DNA of 64,000 bases. It comes from Peptoniphilus_A sp001811425. GTDB lineage: Bacteria; Bacillota; Clostridia; Tissierellales; Peptoniphilaceae. Made by a program: the position numbers and the translations under genes. Each line of letters begins with the position of its first letter. The stretch's first letter is position 1. Positions 7,334 to 16,630 of this stretch are shown here, piece by piece. The stretch covers positions 1 to 64,000 of the forward strand of contig NZ_KV804730.1 of NCBI RefSeq assembly GCF_001811425.1. The letters are read 5' to 3'. The notes beneath the pieces were generated by a model. The model had not been told where the DNA came from, ran no database searches, and saw only the letters and a program-made list of their open reading frames with translations.

Positions 7334-8061
7334 ATATACTGATAAAAATAACTTATGACGGCACTAACTTTCACGGATTTCAAATTCAACCTGATGAGAG
7401 AACTGTGGAAGGCGAACTAAATAAGGGTCTTGCCAAAACCTTAAAGGAAGAAGTAAAAGTTTTTTATGCAGGCAGAACTGACAGGGGAGTTCACGCCCTT
7501 GGTCAGTATGCAAATTTTTATTCAGACACCACAATTGACATTGGAAATCTTCCAAAAGTTATAAACTTTAACTTGCCTGAAGATGTTTCAGTTGTCGGTG
7601 CAAAAATTGTGCCAGATGATTTTCACGCCAGATATGATGCAAAGTTAAAAAAATATCGCTACGTAATTCACAGATCTCGCTATAGAAATGCCTTACTTTT
7701 AAATAGGGCCTATGAATATCCCTATGAAGTGGACCCAGAGAGAATGAGAAAGGCTCTCTCATACTTAATTGGCGAGCACGACTTCAACTCCTTTATGGGT
7801 AAGGGAGCTGTAGTAAAAGATTCCATAAGGACAATAGATAGGATTGATGTAATAGAAGATGGCGACTTTTTGTATCTGGACTTTGTGGCAAAGGCCTTCT
7901 TAAAAAATATGATAAGAATAGTAATTGGAACTGCCCTTGAAATAGGACGAGGACAGAGAGAAATTGAATACATGAAAGAAGCCTTGGAAAAGAAAAAGAG
8001 AAAGGCTTCAGGACCAACAGCACCAGCCTGCGGACTATACTTAGTAGATGTTAAGTATTAG
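7330..8061 (+). CDS. truA: tRNA pseudouridine(38-40) synthase
   Basis: This converts uridines 38-40 of the tRNA anticodon arm to pseudouridine. The 243-aa protein begins MNILIKITYDGTNFHG and carries the catalytic aspartate in AGRTDRGVHALGQ. The ATG at 7330 overlaps the ecfT stop (ATGA), and homologues begin at this methionine rather than at upstream alternatives. The ecfA1-ecfA2-ecfT-truA order is conserved in Firmicutes, normally behind the ribosomal-protein cluster; here the ribosomal genes are not upstream. Confidence 0.95.
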   Translation: MNILIKITYDGTNFHGFQIQPDERTVEGELNKGLAKTLKEEVKVFYAGRTDRGVHALGQYANFYSDTTIDIGNLPKVINFNLPEDVSVVGAKIVPDDFHARYDAKLKKYRYVIHRSRYRNALLLNRAYEYPYEVDPERMRKALSYLIGEHDFNSFMGKGAVVKDSIRTIDRIDVIEDGDFLYLDFVAKAFLKNMIRIVIGTALEIGRGQREIEYMKEALEKKKRKASGPTAPACGLYLVDVKY

Positions 8062-8151
8062 CTCTCGGGCTTTTTTCTTGCATAAAAACCTTGATTCGGC
8101 AAAAATTTCAAGAAAAAATTTATTTTTAAAAGTGCGGCAAAGTGCAATAAA

Positions 8152-8180
8152 TTGATAATATAAAAAGTATTTGGTATAAT
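8152..8180 (+). promoter_or_regulatory. Sigma-A promoter of the asp23-nusB operon
   Basis: TTGATA (8152-8157) and TATAAT (8175-8180) are separated by 17 bases, close to consensus. The ribosome-binding site GGAGGTG follows at about 8195-8201 before GTG 8208. It probably drives the long downstream run. Confidence 0.85.
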
Positions 8181-8207
8181 TATTTTAGTTAATTTGGAGG
8201 TGTAATA

Positions 8208-8594
8208 GTGGATAATAAATATCTTGTTAATGGTAATGAGGCAGATGGTAAAGTTAAGATTTCTGAAGATGTTATCGCTACAGTTGCATCAGTTGCAGCT
8301 GAAAGTGTTGATGGCGTTGTTAAAGTTGGATCAAACTTCAAGTCTCAAGTTACTGACATTTTAAATACAAAAAACTTCAATAAGGGCGTAAGAGTTAATA
8401 TTGGAGAAAGAGAAACTATTGTAGATGTATATATTACTATTGAGTACGGAATTAAAATCGTTGAGCTTTCTGAAAAGGTGCAAGCACAAGTTAAGGAAGC
8501 TATTGAAAATATGACAGACTTTGATGTTGTGGAAGTGAATGTGCACATTTCAGGCATAGCTTTAAAAAATTCTGAAAAGACGATTGTAAAATGA
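8208..8594 (+). CDS. Asp23/Gls24 family envelope stress response protein
   Basis: A 128-aa Asp23/Gls24-family protein of the type placed just upstream of nusB in Firmicutes (YqhY-like). Visible family features are the SEDVIATVASVAAESVDGV opening, the central VNIGERETIVDVYITIEYG strand region and a C-terminal VEVNVHISGIAL block. Members are linked to envelope and fatty-acid homeostasis; the biochemical role is unknown. The start is GTG 8208, 7 bases after GGAGGTG. The stop overlaps nusB as ATGA. A second paralogue lies at 45221-45574. Confidence 0.9.
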   Translation: MDNKYLVNGNEADGKVKISEDVIATVASVAAESVDGVVKVGSNFKSQVTDILNTKNFNKGVRVNIGERETIVDVYITIEYGIKIVELSEKVQAQVKEAIENMTDFDVVEVNVHISGIALKNSEKTIVK

Positions 8595-8989
8595 GTAGAA
8601 AGAAAGCAAGAATAGGTGCCATGCAGGCACTCTTTTCTATGGACATAAACAACGATTTTTCTCTTGACAATTTGAATTTATTTATGGAAAATAATCACTT
8701 CCTAGGCGATGAAGCTGATTACATTAATAGAGTTGTGCCAGATATTTTGGATAAGCTCGAAAGTGTGGATGAGACAATCGAAAAGAACTTAAAGGGCTGG
8801 ACTATGGCTAGGCTTGCCAAGGTGGATAGGCAAATTTTAAGAATTGCTGTCTATGAATTTTTGTACAAAGATGACATTCCACCAGAAGTTTCTATTAACG
8901 AAGCTGTTGAAATTGCAAGGCTCTATAGTTCTGATGATGCGCCTAAATTTATAAACGGAATTTTGGGAACTATTTATAGGAGTTTTTAA
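8591..8989 (+). CDS. nusB: Transcription antitermination protein NusB
   Basis: With NusE this binds boxA RNA and supports antitermination of rRNA operons. The 132-aa all-helical protein matches the family from RKKARIGAMQALFSMD to the C-terminal block YKDDIPPEVSINEAVEIA and the ending FINGILGTIY. It overlaps the upstream asp23-like gene (ATGA), and xseA follows after one base. Confidence 0.95.
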   Translation: MSRKKARIGAMQALFSMDINNDFSLDNLNLFMENNHFLGDEADYINRVVPDILDKLESVDETIEKNLKGWTMARLAKVDRQILRIAVYEFLYKDDIPPEVSINEAVEIARLYSSDDAPKFINGILGTIYRSF

Positions 8990-8990
8990 T

Positions 8991-10442
8991 TTGGCAAAGG
9001 CTGCTTTTAATGTAAGTGAACTTAATAATTACATCAAAAAGCTAATCTCAATGGACTACATCTTGAGGGATATTAACATCACTGGCGAGGTCACGAATTT
9101 AAATGTGCATAGTAATGGCAATATTTATTTTTCTCTAAAGGACAAGTTTGCAAGAATTGATGCAATGGCAAGTCAGGATGATATAAATATTAAATTATCT
9201 GACGGTGCCAAGGTCATGGCTAAGGGCACTGTCACTTATTATGAGAGAAGTGGCAGGATTTTTTTATATGCCAGTGAAATTGAGCTTGATGGCAGGGGAA
9301 ATCTCTACCAAAAATACTTGGAATTAAAGAAAAAACTTTCTGAGGAAGGTCTTTTTGATCCTTCTCACAAGAAAAAAATCAAAAAATATCCATCTTCTAT
9401 TGGATTAATCACGTCTACAAGTGGCGCTGCCATAAAAGATGTTATAAATCTCTTTAGAAAGAGAAATAAAAATTGTGATATTTTTGTTTTTCCAAGTTTA
9501 GTTCAAGGTGATGCGGCAAGTGAAAACTTAATTCGCGGCATAAAATATTTTAATGAAAAAAAGATAGTTGACACAATAATTATTGCTCGTGGTGGCGGAA
9601 GTTTTGAGGACTTATTTGTCTTTAATGACGAGAGCCTTGCCAGAGAAATTTTTGCGTCAAAAATTCCTATTATTTCTGCCGTTGGTCACGAAATCGACTA
9701 CACTATATGCGATTTTGTATCAGATTTAAGGGCGGCAACGCCAACAAATGCAGCTGAATTAGCGACTCTAAGTGAAGATGAAATTGTCGACTATCTTTCA
9801 AAAAAGAAAGATGAGCTCAATAATTTAATAGAGAGAAGGCTAAGTGTCAGTCACTTGAAGTTACTTTCTCTATACAAAAATATTTCTCTAAAAAATCAAG
9901 TTTATAAGATGAATTCTATGACGAGAGACCTACTTTATAAGGGAACTTTATTAAATAATTCCATGGAAAAAATTTTGCAGGACCATGCTTATGATCTTCA
10001 AAAGAAAAAGTTTTACTTGCAGAATTTTAAGTTAAATAAGTCCAAGGAAATCGAAAATTATTCCTACAGGCTTAATAATATTTCAGTGAAATTATCTTCC
10101 AAAATCAGCAAAAATAGGGAAAATTTGAACTTTAACAAAAAACTTTTAGCTTATCATTTTTATTCACGCATCAAAGATGAATTTGACAAGTTTAAATCCT
10201 ATGAAAAGTTTATTTTGGACTACGATTTAGATAATAGATTAAAAAATGAATGGGAAAGGCTAAATTTTTTAAGGGTAAGATTAAATTCAGCCTTTGATAA
10301 GATTAATAAAATAGAAATACTTACAGAAGATGGATTAGAGTTAAAATCTGCCAAGGATGCAAGGCTTGGAGAAATTATTTCTCTAAAATTCAAGGATGGT
10401 AATGTTAAATCCAAGGTTCAAGAAGTGGAAATGAGGGATTAA
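8991..10442 (+). CDS. xseA: Exodeoxyribonuclease VII large subunit
   Basis: This degrades single-stranded DNA to oligonucleotides together with XseB. The 483-aa protein has an N-terminal OB fold (residues about 8-100), the catalytic core with RGGGSFEDLFVFND and SAVGHEIDYTICDFVSD, and a long charged coiled-coil tail. It is somewhat longer than the E. coli protein because of that tail. The start is TTG 8991, with AGGAG in the end of nusB as ribosome-binding site. xseB starts at the base after the stop. Confidence 0.95.
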   Translation: MAKAAFNVSELNNYIKKLISMDYILRDINITGEVTNLNVHSNGNIYFSLKDKFARIDAMASQDDINIKLSDGAKVMAKGTVTYYERSGRIFLYASEIELDGRGNLYQKYLELKKKLSEEGLFDPSHKKKIKKYPSSIGLITSTSGAAIKDVINLFRKRNKNCDIFVFPSLVQGDAASENLIRGIKYFNEKKIVDTIIIARGGGSFEDLFVFNDESLAREIFASKIPIISAVGHEIDYTICDFVSDLRAATPTNAAELATLSEDEIVDYLSKKKDELNNLIERRLSVSHLKLLSLYKNISLKNQVYKMNSMTRDLLYKGTLLNNSMEKILQDHAYDLQKKKFYLQNFKLNKSKEIENYSYRLNNISVKLSSKISKNRENLNFNKKLLAYHFYSRIKDEFDKFKSYEKFILDYDLDNRLKNEWERLNFLRVRLNSAFDKINKIEILTEDGLELKSAKDARLGEIISLKFKDGNVKSKVQEVEMRD

Positions 10443-10667
10443 ATGCAAAGAGATTACGAAAGTTCTTTTAGGGAGCTTGAAAAAATTATAAAGGAACTTG
10501 AGTCTAAGGACATTAGTCTCGAAGATTCCATAAAAAAGTACGAAGAAGGCATTGAACTTTACAAGTATCTTAACAATACTCTAAAGGCATACGAAGGCAA
10601 AATTAAAACTATTGCAGAAGAAAATTCTGAATTTATTGAGGACAAGAAAGATGACAGATACAGATAA
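10443..10667 (+). CDS. xseB: Exodeoxyribonuclease VII small subunit
   Basis: The partner of XseA. The 74-aa helical protein shows the family pattern YESSFRELEKIIKELESKD followed by LEDSIKKYEEGIEL. It abuts xseA and overlaps ispA by 17 bases, so the three are tightly coupled. Confidence 0.94.
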   Translation: MQRDYESSFRELEKIIKELESKDISLEDSIKKYEEGIELYKYLNNTLKAYEGKIKTIAEENSEFIEDKKDDRYR

Positions 10668-11514
10668 TTTATTAGAAAAATTTAAAAATTATTTGAGCTC
10701 ACTACTTGAATACGACGACAGTCCACAACATAAGGTAATTGATTCTATGAAATATTCACTTTTTTCTGGTGGAAAGAGAATTAGACCTATGCTAACTCTT
10801 TTGACTTACAGTGAGTTTTCAAGTGAAGAGGATTCCTTTGATAAAATTCTTCCCTTTGCTGCTGCAATTGAGATGATACATACTTATTCTCTAATTCACG
10901 ACGATCTTCCAGCTATGGATAATGACGATTTTAGAAGAGAAAAGCCAACTAATCACAAGGTTTATACTGAAGGAATTGCCATTTTGGCAGGGGACGGACT
11001 TCTAAATATGTCCATGGAAATTCTTCTTAGACATATTGAAAATCTTGAAGACAAAGACGACCTAAAAAGAGCAATAAGGGCAATGAAATACATCTATAAT
11101 GCCACTGGCGTAAATGGAATGATTGGCGGACAAACTATTGACATAGATTTTAAGGTGGCTGATTATAACGAGGACATCTGCGAAAATATGTACAAGCTAA
11201 AGACAGGTGCTCTAATAAAGGCATCTGTAGTTGTAGGTGGCATAATAGCAGGAGTTGAAGCAGACAACATCACTAAACTTTCAAAGTTTGGTGAAAATAT
11301 TGGTCTTGCTTATCAATATGAAGACGACCTACTTGATGAGGACAAGGATCCTGACAGTGGCGAAATAAATATGCTTTTCTTCAAGGAAAAAGAGGATTTA
11401 AAAAATGAAATTGTGGACCTTACTAATTCTTCCTATGAAGCACTTGAAGGGCTTGAGCTTAAAGACAATTTACTAAAAAGTTTTGTTGCAAAACTAATAA
11501 ATAGGAGCAGATAA
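10651..11514 (+). CDS. ispA: Polyprenyl (farnesyl/geranyl) diphosphate synthase
   Basis: This condenses isopentenyl and allylic diphosphates into C15-C20 prenyl diphosphates. With start ATG 10651 the protein has 287 aa. The first Asp-rich motif DDLPAMDND begins at residue 84 and the second, EDDLLDEDKD, is present. The segment after the second motif is unusual: homologues usually have a GK..GSD...K.TY stretch, here replaced by DSGEINMLFFKEKEDL with several residues missing. Product length cannot be inferred. dxs, often next in this cluster, is absent. Confidence 0.9.
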   Translation: MTDTDNLLEKFKNYLSSLLEYDDSPQHKVIDSMKYSLFSGGKRIRPMLTLLTYSEFSSEEDSFDKILPFAAAIEMIHTYSLIHDDLPAMDNDDFRREKPTNHKVYTEGIAILAGDGLLNMSMEILLRHIENLEDKDDLKRAIRAMKYIYNATGVNGMIGGQTIDIDFKVADYNEDICENMYKLKTGALIKASVVVGGIIAGVEADNITKLSKFGENIGLAYQYEDDLLDEDKDPDSGEINMLFFKEKEDLKNEIVDLTNSSYEALEGLELKDNLLKSFVAKLINRSR

Positions 11515-12314
11515 TGGCTAAAAAACGCGCAGATGTTTTATTAGTTGAAAAGGGCTTAATTGATTCAAGAGAAAAAGCCAAGAGATTAATAATGGAAGGC
11601 AAGGTTTTTATTGGCACTGAAAGAGTGGAAAAGCCAGGCATGCAATTAAAGGATGATGCCAAAGTCTACATCAAGGGCTTAGAGGACAGCTTTGTGTCAA
11701 GGGGTGGTCACAAGCTTGAAAAGATGATTGACGATTATGACATAGACCTAGAGGGTGCTGTCTGCGTTGACATAGGCGCCTCAACTGGAGGCTTCACTCA
11801 CTGCATGCTAAAACATGGGGCCAAAAAAGTTTATGCCATTGATGTGGGTTACAATCAGCTTGACTATAGGCTTAGGATGGATGATAGGGTAGTCTCTCTT
11901 GAGAGAACTAATATTAGATATTTTGACACTACACTGATTTCAGAGGAAGTTGATTTTATTTCCATAGATGTTTCCTTTATTTCCCTTGAATTAGTCCTTC
12001 CCGTTGCAAAAGAAATTTGTGGCGAAAAGGGAAAAATTGTTGCACTTATTAAGCCTCAATTTGAAGCAGGAAAAGGCAAAGTTGGCAAGGGCGGCATAGT
12101 AAGGGACAAAAAAGTACATATTGAAGTTATTGAAAAGATAATAGGTCTTGCTAGGGACTTGGATTTAAATATTCTTGCTCTCACAAATTCTCCAATTAAG
12201 GGCACAAGTGGCAACATTGAATTTTTAATTTACTTGTCAAATTCTGAAGAGTCTAGTGAAAATTTTGATGCAAGTGATATTGTAAATAGGGCTTATGAAA
12301 GTTTAAATGATTAG
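11514..12314 (+). CDS. tlyA: TlyA family rRNA (cytidine-2'-O)-methyltransferase
   Basis: This methylates ribose 2'-O positions of 16S and/or 23S rRNA. The 266-aa protein has an N-terminal S4 RNA-binding domain (KRADVLLVEKGLIDSREKA, residues 3-21) and an FtsJ-type SAM domain with VDIGASTGGFTHCML and a later LIKPQFEAG block. The ATG overlaps the ispA stop by one base. The order ispA-tlyA-recN matches clostridial clusters, without the nadK and argR genes often found between tlyA and recN. Confidence 0.93.
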   Translation: MAKKRADVLLVEKGLIDSREKAKRLIMEGKVFIGTERVEKPGMQLKDDAKVYIKGLEDSFVSRGGHKLEKMIDDYDIDLEGAVCVDIGASTGGFTHCMLKHGAKKVYAIDVGYNQLDYRLRMDDRVVSLERTNIRYFDTTLISEEVDFISIDVSFISLELVLPVAKEICGEKGKIVALIKPQFEAGKGKVGKGGIVRDKKVHIEVIEKIIGLARDLDLNILALTNSPIKGTSGNIEFLIYLSNSEESSENFDASDIVNRAYESLND

Positions 12315-12321
12315 GTGAAAT

Positions 12322-13983
12322 ATGCTTTTAGAGTTAAATATCGAGAATTTTGCAATAATTGAAAATATGAAAATTGAGTTTGAAAGTGGTTTAAATGTTT
12401 TAACTGGAGAAACAGGCTCTGGTAAGTCAATTATCATAGACTCCCTTGGTCTTGTCCTTGGTCAAAGAGTAAATAAGGATATTATAAAAAAGGGAAAGGA
12501 CAGAGCTTTTATTGAAGCAGTCTTTTCTTCTTATGACGAGGAGACTAAAGACCTTTTGTCTCAATATGGAATTGATTCAGGAGATTTAATTGTCATTTCC
12601 AAGGAAATAAGAGACAAGGGGCCATCAATTACGAGGATTAACAACAGAACTATAACTTCTCAAATTCTATCAAAAATTTCAAGTCATCTCATTGATATTT
12701 TTGCCCAACATGAGTCAATTTCACTTATGGACAACAAAAATCAGCTAAAATTAATTGATGATTTTTCTGGAAAGGCTCAAAAAGATTTACTCTTGAAGCT
12801 AAGAGATCTTGTTCAAGAGATAAATTTTTTAAAAGATGAATACCAAGAAAAGACTCTCCTCGAAAAAAATAAGGATAGGGAAATGGATTTATTGTCCTAT
12901 CAAATAAAAGAAATCGAAGATGCAGGCTTAACTGATTACGATGACGAAGAACTTTACGATGATTTTAACGCCCTAAACAACATGACTGACACCCTAATAA
13001 AATTATCTCAGGCAAAGTCACTTATAAATGACGGCTACGAAAGTGCCTCTGCCGAAGATATTTTAGACAAGATAATAGGCAATATTGTTGATGTTACAAA
13101 GTACAATAAGGACTTAAAGTCAACAGAAGAAGAACTTGAGGACATTAGGTACAGGCTATCTGACATTGCAAAGGACCTTGATAGGATTATAAATTCAAGC
13201 GAAGTTGACGAGGAAAAACTCAAATATTTAAAGGAGAGAATTGACCTTGTTAATAATTTAAAACTAAAATACGGAAACAATGTCAATAAGATAAATTCTT
13301 TCTATGATGAAATAAAGGAAAGACTTTTATTTTTGCAAAACTTTGAAGATAATTTGCAAAAACTTTTAAATAAAATAAAAAATTTAGAAGATGAGGCTTT
13401 AAAACTTGCAGGAGAAATTAGCGAAAACAGAAAGAAAACTGCAAGAGTTTTAGAGAAAAAAGTAGAAGAAGAGATTAACAAGTTAAATATTAAGGGTGCA
13501 AAATTCAAAATTGATATAAGTGACAAAGACCTTTCCCTTGATGGAATTGATAAAATTGAATTTTTAATTGCACCGAACTTAGGTCAAGACTTAATGCCTA
13601 TGTCAAGGGTTGCATCTGGCGGTGAAATGAGTAGAATTATGCTGGGCTTTAAGAGCATCATTGCTGAGAAAGACAACATCCCTACTCTGGTTTTTGATGA
13701 AATTGATACGGGTATTAGTGGCAAGACTGCACAAATTGTGGGCAACAAGATAAAAGAACTTGCAAGGGACAGGCAAGTTATAGTAATATCTCACTTGCCA
13801 CAAATTGTTGCACTGGCAGACACACATTTTGCTATAAAAAAAGATGTGGTTAATAACAGCACAATTTCTACAATTGACAAGTTAAATTATGATGAGAGAG
13901 TGGAAGAAGTTGCAAGATTAATTGGCGGAATGAATGTAAGTGAAGTTGCAATAGAAACTGCAAAGGAAATGATTGGTGATTAA
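12322..13983 (+). CDS. recN: DNA repair protein RecN
   Basis: An SMC-like ATPase of double-strand-break repair. The 553-aa protein has Walker A GETGSGKS near residue 30, a long charged coiled coil between about 160 and 390, the signature SRVASGGEMSRIMLG, and Walker B TLVFDEIDTGISGKTA. All motifs are intact. It starts seven bases after tlyA, and nudF begins at the next base after its stop. Confidence 0.96.
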   Translation: MLLELNIENFAIIENMKIEFESGLNVLTGETGSGKSIIIDSLGLVLGQRVNKDIIKKGKDRAFIEAVFSSYDEETKDLLSQYGIDSGDLIVISKEIRDKGPSITRINNRTITSQILSKISSHLIDIFAQHESISLMDNKNQLKLIDDFSGKAQKDLLLKLRDLVQEINFLKDEYQEKTLLEKNKDREMDLLSYQIKEIEDAGLTDYDDEELYDDFNALNNMTDTLIKLSQAKSLINDGYESASAEDILDKIIGNIVDVTKYNKDLKSTEEELEDIRYRLSDIAKDLDRIINSSEVDEEKLKYLKERIDLVNNLKLKYGNNVNKINSFYDEIKERLLFLQNFEDNLQKLLNKIKNLEDEALKLAGEISENRKKTARVLEKKVEEEINKLNIKGAKFKIDISDKDLSLDGIDKIEFLIAPNLGQDLMPMSRVASGGEMSRIMLGFKSIIAEKDNIPTLVFDEIDTGISGKTAQIVGNKIKELARDRQVIVISHLPQIVALADTHFAIKKDVVNNSTISTIDKLNYDERVEEVARLIGGMNVSEVAIETAKEMIGD

Positions 13984-14535
13984 ATGGCAAATTCAAATTA
14001 TGTAGAGAGAACTATGAAATCCACAAAGATTTTTGACGGCAAAGTCTTACAACTAAGAGTTGACACAGTTGAGATGGAGGGTCAAAAGTACACTAAAAGA
14101 GAAATTGTGGAGAGACAGCCTGCTGTTGGCATAATTGCTATAACAGAAGATGACGAGATTATCCTTATAAAACAATACAGAAAGGCAATTGACAAAGAAA
14201 TTTATGAAATTCCTGCAGGCATGGTGGACTTTGGAGAAGAACCACAAAAGGCAGCTCTTCGTGAATTAAAGGAAGAGACTGGCTATGATGCAGAAAAATC
14301 TGAATATCTTTTAGAAACTTATTCTTCTCCTGGCTTTACTAATGAAAAATTATTTATTTTCTACGCTGGTGGACTTACAGAAGGAGACCAAGATCTTGAC
14401 GAGTTTGAGCACCTAAGTGTGGAAAAAGTAAAATTCGAGGAAGCTTTAAAACTTATAAGTTTTGGCGAAATAACTGACTCAAAATCTGTGGCAGGAATTT
14501 TATTCTACAATAATTTTAGGAGGAAAAATGGATAA
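13984..14535 (+). CDS. nudF: NUDIX hydrolase, ADP-ribose pyrophosphatase type
   Basis: This hydrolyses ADP-ribose and related nucleotide sugars to AMP and a sugar phosphate. The 183-aa protein has a complete Nudix box from GMVDFGEE to RELKEETGY (residues about 79-101) and the upstream IPAG typical of the ADPRase subgroup. It abuts recN and overlaps the next gene by eight bases, whose ribosome-binding site lies in its last codons. Confidence 0.92.
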   Translation: MANSNYVERTMKSTKIFDGKVLQLRVDTVEMEGQKYTKREIVERQPAVGIIAITEDDEIILIKQYRKAIDKEIYEIPAGMVDFGEEPQKAALRELKEETGYDAEKSEYLLETYSSPGFTNEKLFIFYAGGLTEGDQDLDEFEHLSVEKVKFEEALKLISFGEITDSKSVAGILFYNNFRRKNG

Positions 14536-15328
14536 GACTATTAAATATATAAGAGAAAAAACAAAGCTTGAACCTGAAATTGGAATTGTCCTTGGATCAG
14601 GACTTGGCGACTTTGCAGATTCAATTGAAGATAAAGTTGAAATAGCCTACAAAGATATTCCTGGCTTTCCAGTTTCCACAGTTAAGGGTCACGATGGCAA
14701 GTTAATTTTTGGAAAAATAAATTCAAAAAATGTCTGCCTAATGAAGGGCAGAATTCACTTTTACGAAGGCTATGACATGTCTGATGTTGTCTATCCTATA
14801 AGAGTCCTTGCAGATTTGGGAGTGAAGACTTTAATTTTAACTAACGCTGCAGGTGGAGTAAACACTGATTTTAATCCAGCAGACCTAATGATAATAACAG
14901 ACCACATAAATTTAATGGGCAAAAATCCATTAATAGGTCCTAATGACGAGGATCTAGGTCCAAGATTTCCTGACATGACTGACCTTTACACGCCAGAACT
15001 TGTTGATCTTGCAGAAAATTCTGCAAAAAAACTTGGCATTGATATAAGAAAGGGTGTCTACATGTACTTTACTGGACCATCTTATGAGACAGCAGCAGAA
15101 GTTAGGATGGCTAGAATACTTGGAGCAGATGCTGTTGGCATGAGTACAGTGCCTGAAGCAATTGTTGCAAGACATAGGGGACTTAAGATTTTAGGAATCT
15201 CAACTATCACTAATATGAGTACGGGCATTCTCGAAACGCCACTTGACCACGCAGAAGTTGTTGAAGTGGGAAATCTTGTTGCCGGAAAATTTAAAGAACT
15301 TTTAAATGAAATCATTGAGGAGATTTGA
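14528..15328 (+). CDS. Purine nucleoside phosphorylase (trimeric class)
   Basis: This phosphorolyses inosine and guanosine to free base and ribose-1-phosphate. The 266-aa protein has VLGSGLGDFADSIED, the phosphate site KGHDGKL with MKGRIHFYEGYD, and the base-pocket region TGPSYETAAEVRM with VGMSTVPEAIVARH, typical of low-molecular-mass PNPs (punA/pupG type). AGGAGG precedes ATG 14528. It is followed directly by a pyrimidine nucleoside phosphorylase, so the pair forms a nucleoside salvage unit. Confidence 0.94.
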   Translation: MDKTIKYIREKTKLEPEIGIVLGSGLGDFADSIEDKVEIAYKDIPGFPVSTVKGHDGKLIFGKINSKNVCLMKGRIHFYEGYDMSDVVYPIRVLADLGVKTLILTNAAGGVNTDFNPADLMIITDHINLMGKNPLIGPNDEDLGPRFPDMTDLYTPELVDLAENSAKKLGIDIRKGVYMYFTGPSYETAAEVRMARILGADAVGMSTVPEAIVARHRGLKILGISTITNMSTGILETPLDHAEVVEVGNLVAGKFKELLNEIIEEI

Positions 15329-16629
15329 TGAATTTTTTAGATATTATTCAAAAGAAAAAGGAAAACAAAGCCTTAAGTGAAGAAGAAATAAAATTTTTTA
15401 TAGAAAATTATGTAAAGGGAGAAATTCCTGACTACCAAGTTTCAGCTTTTTTGATGGCAGTTTATTTTAACAAGTTAAATTTAGATGAAACTTATTACCT
15501 TACAAAGGCAATGATAGATTCTGGTGACCGCGTTGACTTGTCTGAAGTGCCAGGTTCTAAGGTTGACAAGCACTCAACTGGTGGCGTTGGCGATACAGTT
15601 ACCCTTGTCCTTGGACCACTACTTGCATCAGTGGGTCTTGTCTTTGCCAAGATGAGTGGCAGGGGACTTGGACACACTGGCGGAACTCTAGACAAGCTTG
15701 AGTCAATCCCAGGATTTAATATAAATATTGGCGGCAAAGAATTTGTTGAAATTTTAAAAAAATCAAATATAGCAGTAATTGGTCAGACAGAAAATATTGT
15801 GCCTGCAGATAAACTTTTGTATGCCTTAAGAGATGCAACGGCAACTGTTGACAATGTAAGTTTAATTGCATCATCCATTCTTTCAAAGAAGATTGCTCTA
15901 GGAACAGACGGTCTTGTTTTAGATGTAAAAGTAGGCAGTGGAGCCTTTATGAAGGATGTGCCATCAGCTGTTGAACTATCAGAACTCATGGTAAATCTTG
16001 GCAAAAAATTTGGCAGAAACACTAAGGCAATAATAACAAGCATGAACGAGCCTCTTGGCGATGCCATAGGAAACAGTCTAGAAGTTATTGAAGCTATAAA
16101 TATTTTAAAGGGCAAAAAATCTGGTCATCTTAAGGAAATTGCACTGAGAATTGGCTCTAAGCTGATGATCATGGAAGGCCTGGCAAAAACTGAAGCTGAG
16201 GCAAGAAAAGTTCTTGAAGGGAAAATTTCTGACGGCTCTGCAATAGAAAAGTTCAAGGAAATGGTTGAACTCCAAGGCGGAGATCCATCATACATTGATA
16301 ACACAGATAAATTTAAAAAGTCATCAATAATAAAAGACATCACATCAGAAGAAACAGGCTTTGTAAAAGCCATTGAAGCAATTGAAATTGGCATTGCATC
16401 AAGAGATCTTGGAGCTGGCAGACACAAGAAGGGCGATGTCCTTGATTTAAGTGCAGGAATTTACCTTCACAAAAAAGTTGGTGACTTCGTGGAAAAGGGC
16501 GAAAAAATTGCCACAATTTACACTGAAAAGGAAAATGAAGTAGCAGGCGCTATAGAAAGAATTAAAGCTGCCTATGCTTTTTCTGACAAGAGGGAAGATT
16601 ATAAATTAATTATAGAAGAGATTGATTGA
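15328..16629 (+). CDS. Pyrimidine-nucleoside phosphorylase
   Basis: This phosphorolyses thymidine, uridine or deoxyuridine. The 433-aa protein belongs to the thymidine/pyrimidine phosphorylase family, with the signature KHSTGGVGDTVTL and SGRGLGHTGGTLDKLES and a C-terminal biotinyl-like domain. A TTG at 15325 is possible, but GAGGAGA at 15317-15323 fits ATG 15328, giving MNFLDIIQ. Pdp and DeoA cannot be separated here by eye. The start overlaps the upstream stop by one base. Confidence 0.93.
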   Translation: MNFLDIIQKKKENKALSEEEIKFFIENYVKGEIPDYQVSAFLMAVYFNKLNLDETYYLTKAMIDSGDRVDLSEVPGSKVDKHSTGGVGDTVTLVLGPLLASVGLVFAKMSGRGLGHTGGTLDKLESIPGFNINIGGKEFVEILKKSNIAVIGQTENIVPADKLLYALRDATATVDNVSLIASSILSKKIALGTDGLVLDVKVGSGAFMKDVPSAVELSELMVNLGKKFGRNTKAIITSMNEPLGDAIGNSLEVIEAINILKGKKSGHLKEIALRIGSKLMIMEGLAKTEAEARKVLEGKISDGSAIEKFKEMVELQGGDPSYIDNTDKFKKSSIIKDITSEETGFVKAIEAIEIGIASRDLGAGRHKKGDVLDLSAGIYLHKKVGDFVEKGEKIATIYTEKENEVAGAIERIKAAYAFSDKREDYKLIIEEID

Positions 16630-16630
16630 A

